From contig NZ_CH902583.1 of the NCBI RefSeq assembly GCF_000152965.1, forward strand, positions 2,611,892 to 2,675,891: DNA of 64,000 nt, read 5' to 3'. The position numbers and the translations under genes were made by a program. This document shows positions 63,080-64,000 of this stretch, piece by piece. Positions within the stretch are counted from its first letter, which is position 1. Each line of letters starts with the position of its first letter. Below the pieces are notes generated by a model. It was not told the DNA's origin. It saw nothing but the letters and a program-made list of their open reading frames with translations, and ran no database searches. This DNA is from Roseobacter sp. MED193 (lineage in GTDB: Bacteria > Pseudomonadota > Alphaproteobacteria > Rhodobacterales > Rhodobacteraceae).

Positions 63080-64000
63080 ATGACACAGGCAAAGAAACAT
63101 TCGCGTTTACTGCTGATGTTCCTGGTAGGGGGGCTGATTGCAGCGGCGCTGGCAGCAGCCTTTTGGCCCCGCCCTGTTTTGGTGGACCTGCAAGAAGTGA
63201 ATCGAGGCCCGTTACAGATCACAATTGATGAGGAGGGCCGTACCAGAGTGAGCGAACCCTATGTGGTCTCAACTCCGGTGGCTGGACGGTTGCAGCGGGT
63301 TGAGGTCTATCCTGGTGATCCTGTGGTGCGGGGGGAGACGATTGTTGTTCAGATGTTGCCGACCAACCCGGTGGCATTGGATGTTCGGACCCGTGAACAG
63401 GCGCAGGCGGCGGTGAAATCGGCAGAAGCAGCCCTGCGCGGGGCGCATGCGGATCTGAGTGCTGCCGAAGCCAGCCGTGACCTTGCCCAAACTGAATTGC
63501 AACGAACCGAGCAATTGGCAGAGCGCAATATTGCCAGCCCTGCGGCCTATGATCGAGCCAAGCGCGAATTCCGGATTTCAGAAGCGCGCGTGCAGATGGC
63601 TGAGGCGGCAATAGGCACCCATGAGGCCGACCTCGCCACTGCCCAGGCGCAGCTTATCGGCTTTGAGGATTTTGGGATTGGTGCGGCGCTGAGGGACCAG
63701 GCCCAGGATGACATCCCGCTCTATGCCCCGGTCAGTGGCCGTATATTGCAGGTCATGCACCAAAGCGCGACAACCCTGCCCGCCGGTGAGCCAATCATGG
63801 AGATTGGCGATATCGATGGAGATCTTGAGATCGTGGTTGATCTGATTTCATCAGATGCGGTGCAGGTCACACAGGGCGATCCGGTACAGGTTGAGGATTG
63901 GGGGGGAGTGGCCACCCTCCATGGGGAGGTCTCTCGGATTGATCCCTTTGGGATCACCAAGGTTTCGGCGCTTGGCGTCGAAGAACAACGCGTTCCTGTG
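63080..64000 (+). CDS. HlyD-type periplasmic adaptor, partial at window end
   Basis: The first 307 codons of a membrane-fusion adaptor. An N-terminal anchor (LLLMFLVGGLIAAALAAAFW) is followed by the lipoyl-like half VAGRLQRVEVYPGDPVVRGE, a long coiled coil (AQAAVKSAEAALRGAHADLS and onward), the second lipoyl half YAPVSGRILQVMHQSATTLP and the beta-barrel start. It begins 3 bp after the permease stop. With the ATPase and permease it would bridge to an outer-membrane channel, as in MacAB-TolC. The gene continues past 64000. Confidence 0.92.
   Translation, partial: MTQAKKHSRLLLMFLVGGLIAAALAAAFWPRPVLVDLQEVNRGPLQITIDEEGRTRVSEPYVVSTPVAGRLQRVEVYPGDPVVRGETIVVQMLPTNPVALDVRTREQAQAAVKSAEAALRGAHADLSAAEASRDLAQTELQRTEQLAERNIASPAAYDRAKREFRISEARVQMAEAAIGTHEADLATAQAQLIGFEDFGIGAALRDQAQDDIPLYAPVSGRILQVMHQSATTLPAGEPIMEIGDIDGDLEIVVDLISSDAVQVTQGDPVQVEDWGGVATLHGEVSRIDPFGITKVSALGVEEQRVPV

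Noticed and set aside
1-64000. CRISPR arrays or retron-like reverse transcriptases
   Set aside because: I found no regularly spaced direct repeats and no reverse-transcriptase or Cas motifs on either strand.

Overview
The window looks like a chromosomal segment of a marine alphaproteobacterium of the Roseobacter group (Rhodobacteraceae). The main reason is the block hisD, UPF0262, low-molecular-weight phosphatase, infA, maf, RNase E/G-like, yacG, tRNA-Phe, which is a familiar order in that family. Hydroxycinnamate, TRAP-transporter and sulfotransferase genes and the intergenic repeats fit the same group. No database search was possible; all names rest on motifs and family knowledge.

Layout. 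1-7005: housekeeping block ending in tRNA-Phe(GAA). 6959-19005: an integrative element inserted in that tRNA, bounded by a perfect 47-bp direct repeat exactly 12,000 bp apart. It carries a tyrosine integrase, a DUF6641-like protein, a family-B DNA polymerase resembling the primer-independent piPolB of pipolins, a small serine recombinase, three envelope-type genes, and an unrecognised three-gene operon whose last product has a PD-(D/E)XK-type nuclease core. 19006-30983: a decayed second mobile region with a large primase-helicase protein, a palindrome-rich locus beside a truncated parA, an IS30 remnant, the 3' half of a GmrSD-like gene cut by an IS21 element, an AlpA-type regulator and an integrase C-terminal remnant.

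30984-36653: a catabolic cluster (KDPG aldolase, carboxymuconolactone-decarboxylase-like protein, broken TRAP solute-binding gene, cytochrome P450, divergent LysR regulator). 36694-45790: a surface-sugar locus with rfbF, rfbG, an epimerase, a C-methyltransferase and a reductase/epimerase, predicted to make a CDP-linked C-methylated 6-deoxyhexose. A second methyltransferase gene and a glycosyltransferase lie beside it. Two identical IS3-family copies break dctP (no target duplication, part of the gene lost) and the second methyltransferase (3-bp duplication, intact reading frame recoverable on paper).

45898-52637: a seven-gene operon for CoA-dependent hydroxycinnamate side-chain degradation of the cou type (SDR, hydratase, MarR, feruloyl-CoA synthase, amidohydrolase, DUF3237, acyl-CoA dehydrogenase). 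53405-56041: sodium:amino-acid symporter with UspA, and a divergent Lrp/AsnC regulator. 56357-59849: two sulfotransferase-like genes and a glycosyltransferase. 59997-64000: an ABC ATPase, an FtsX-type permease and a HlyD-type adaptor that runs off the window, together a predicted MacAB-like efflux system.

The most interesting material is the 12-kb pipolin-like element, with its nuclease operon next to attR, followed by the apparent primase/Fe-S-helicase fusion in the neighbouring region.
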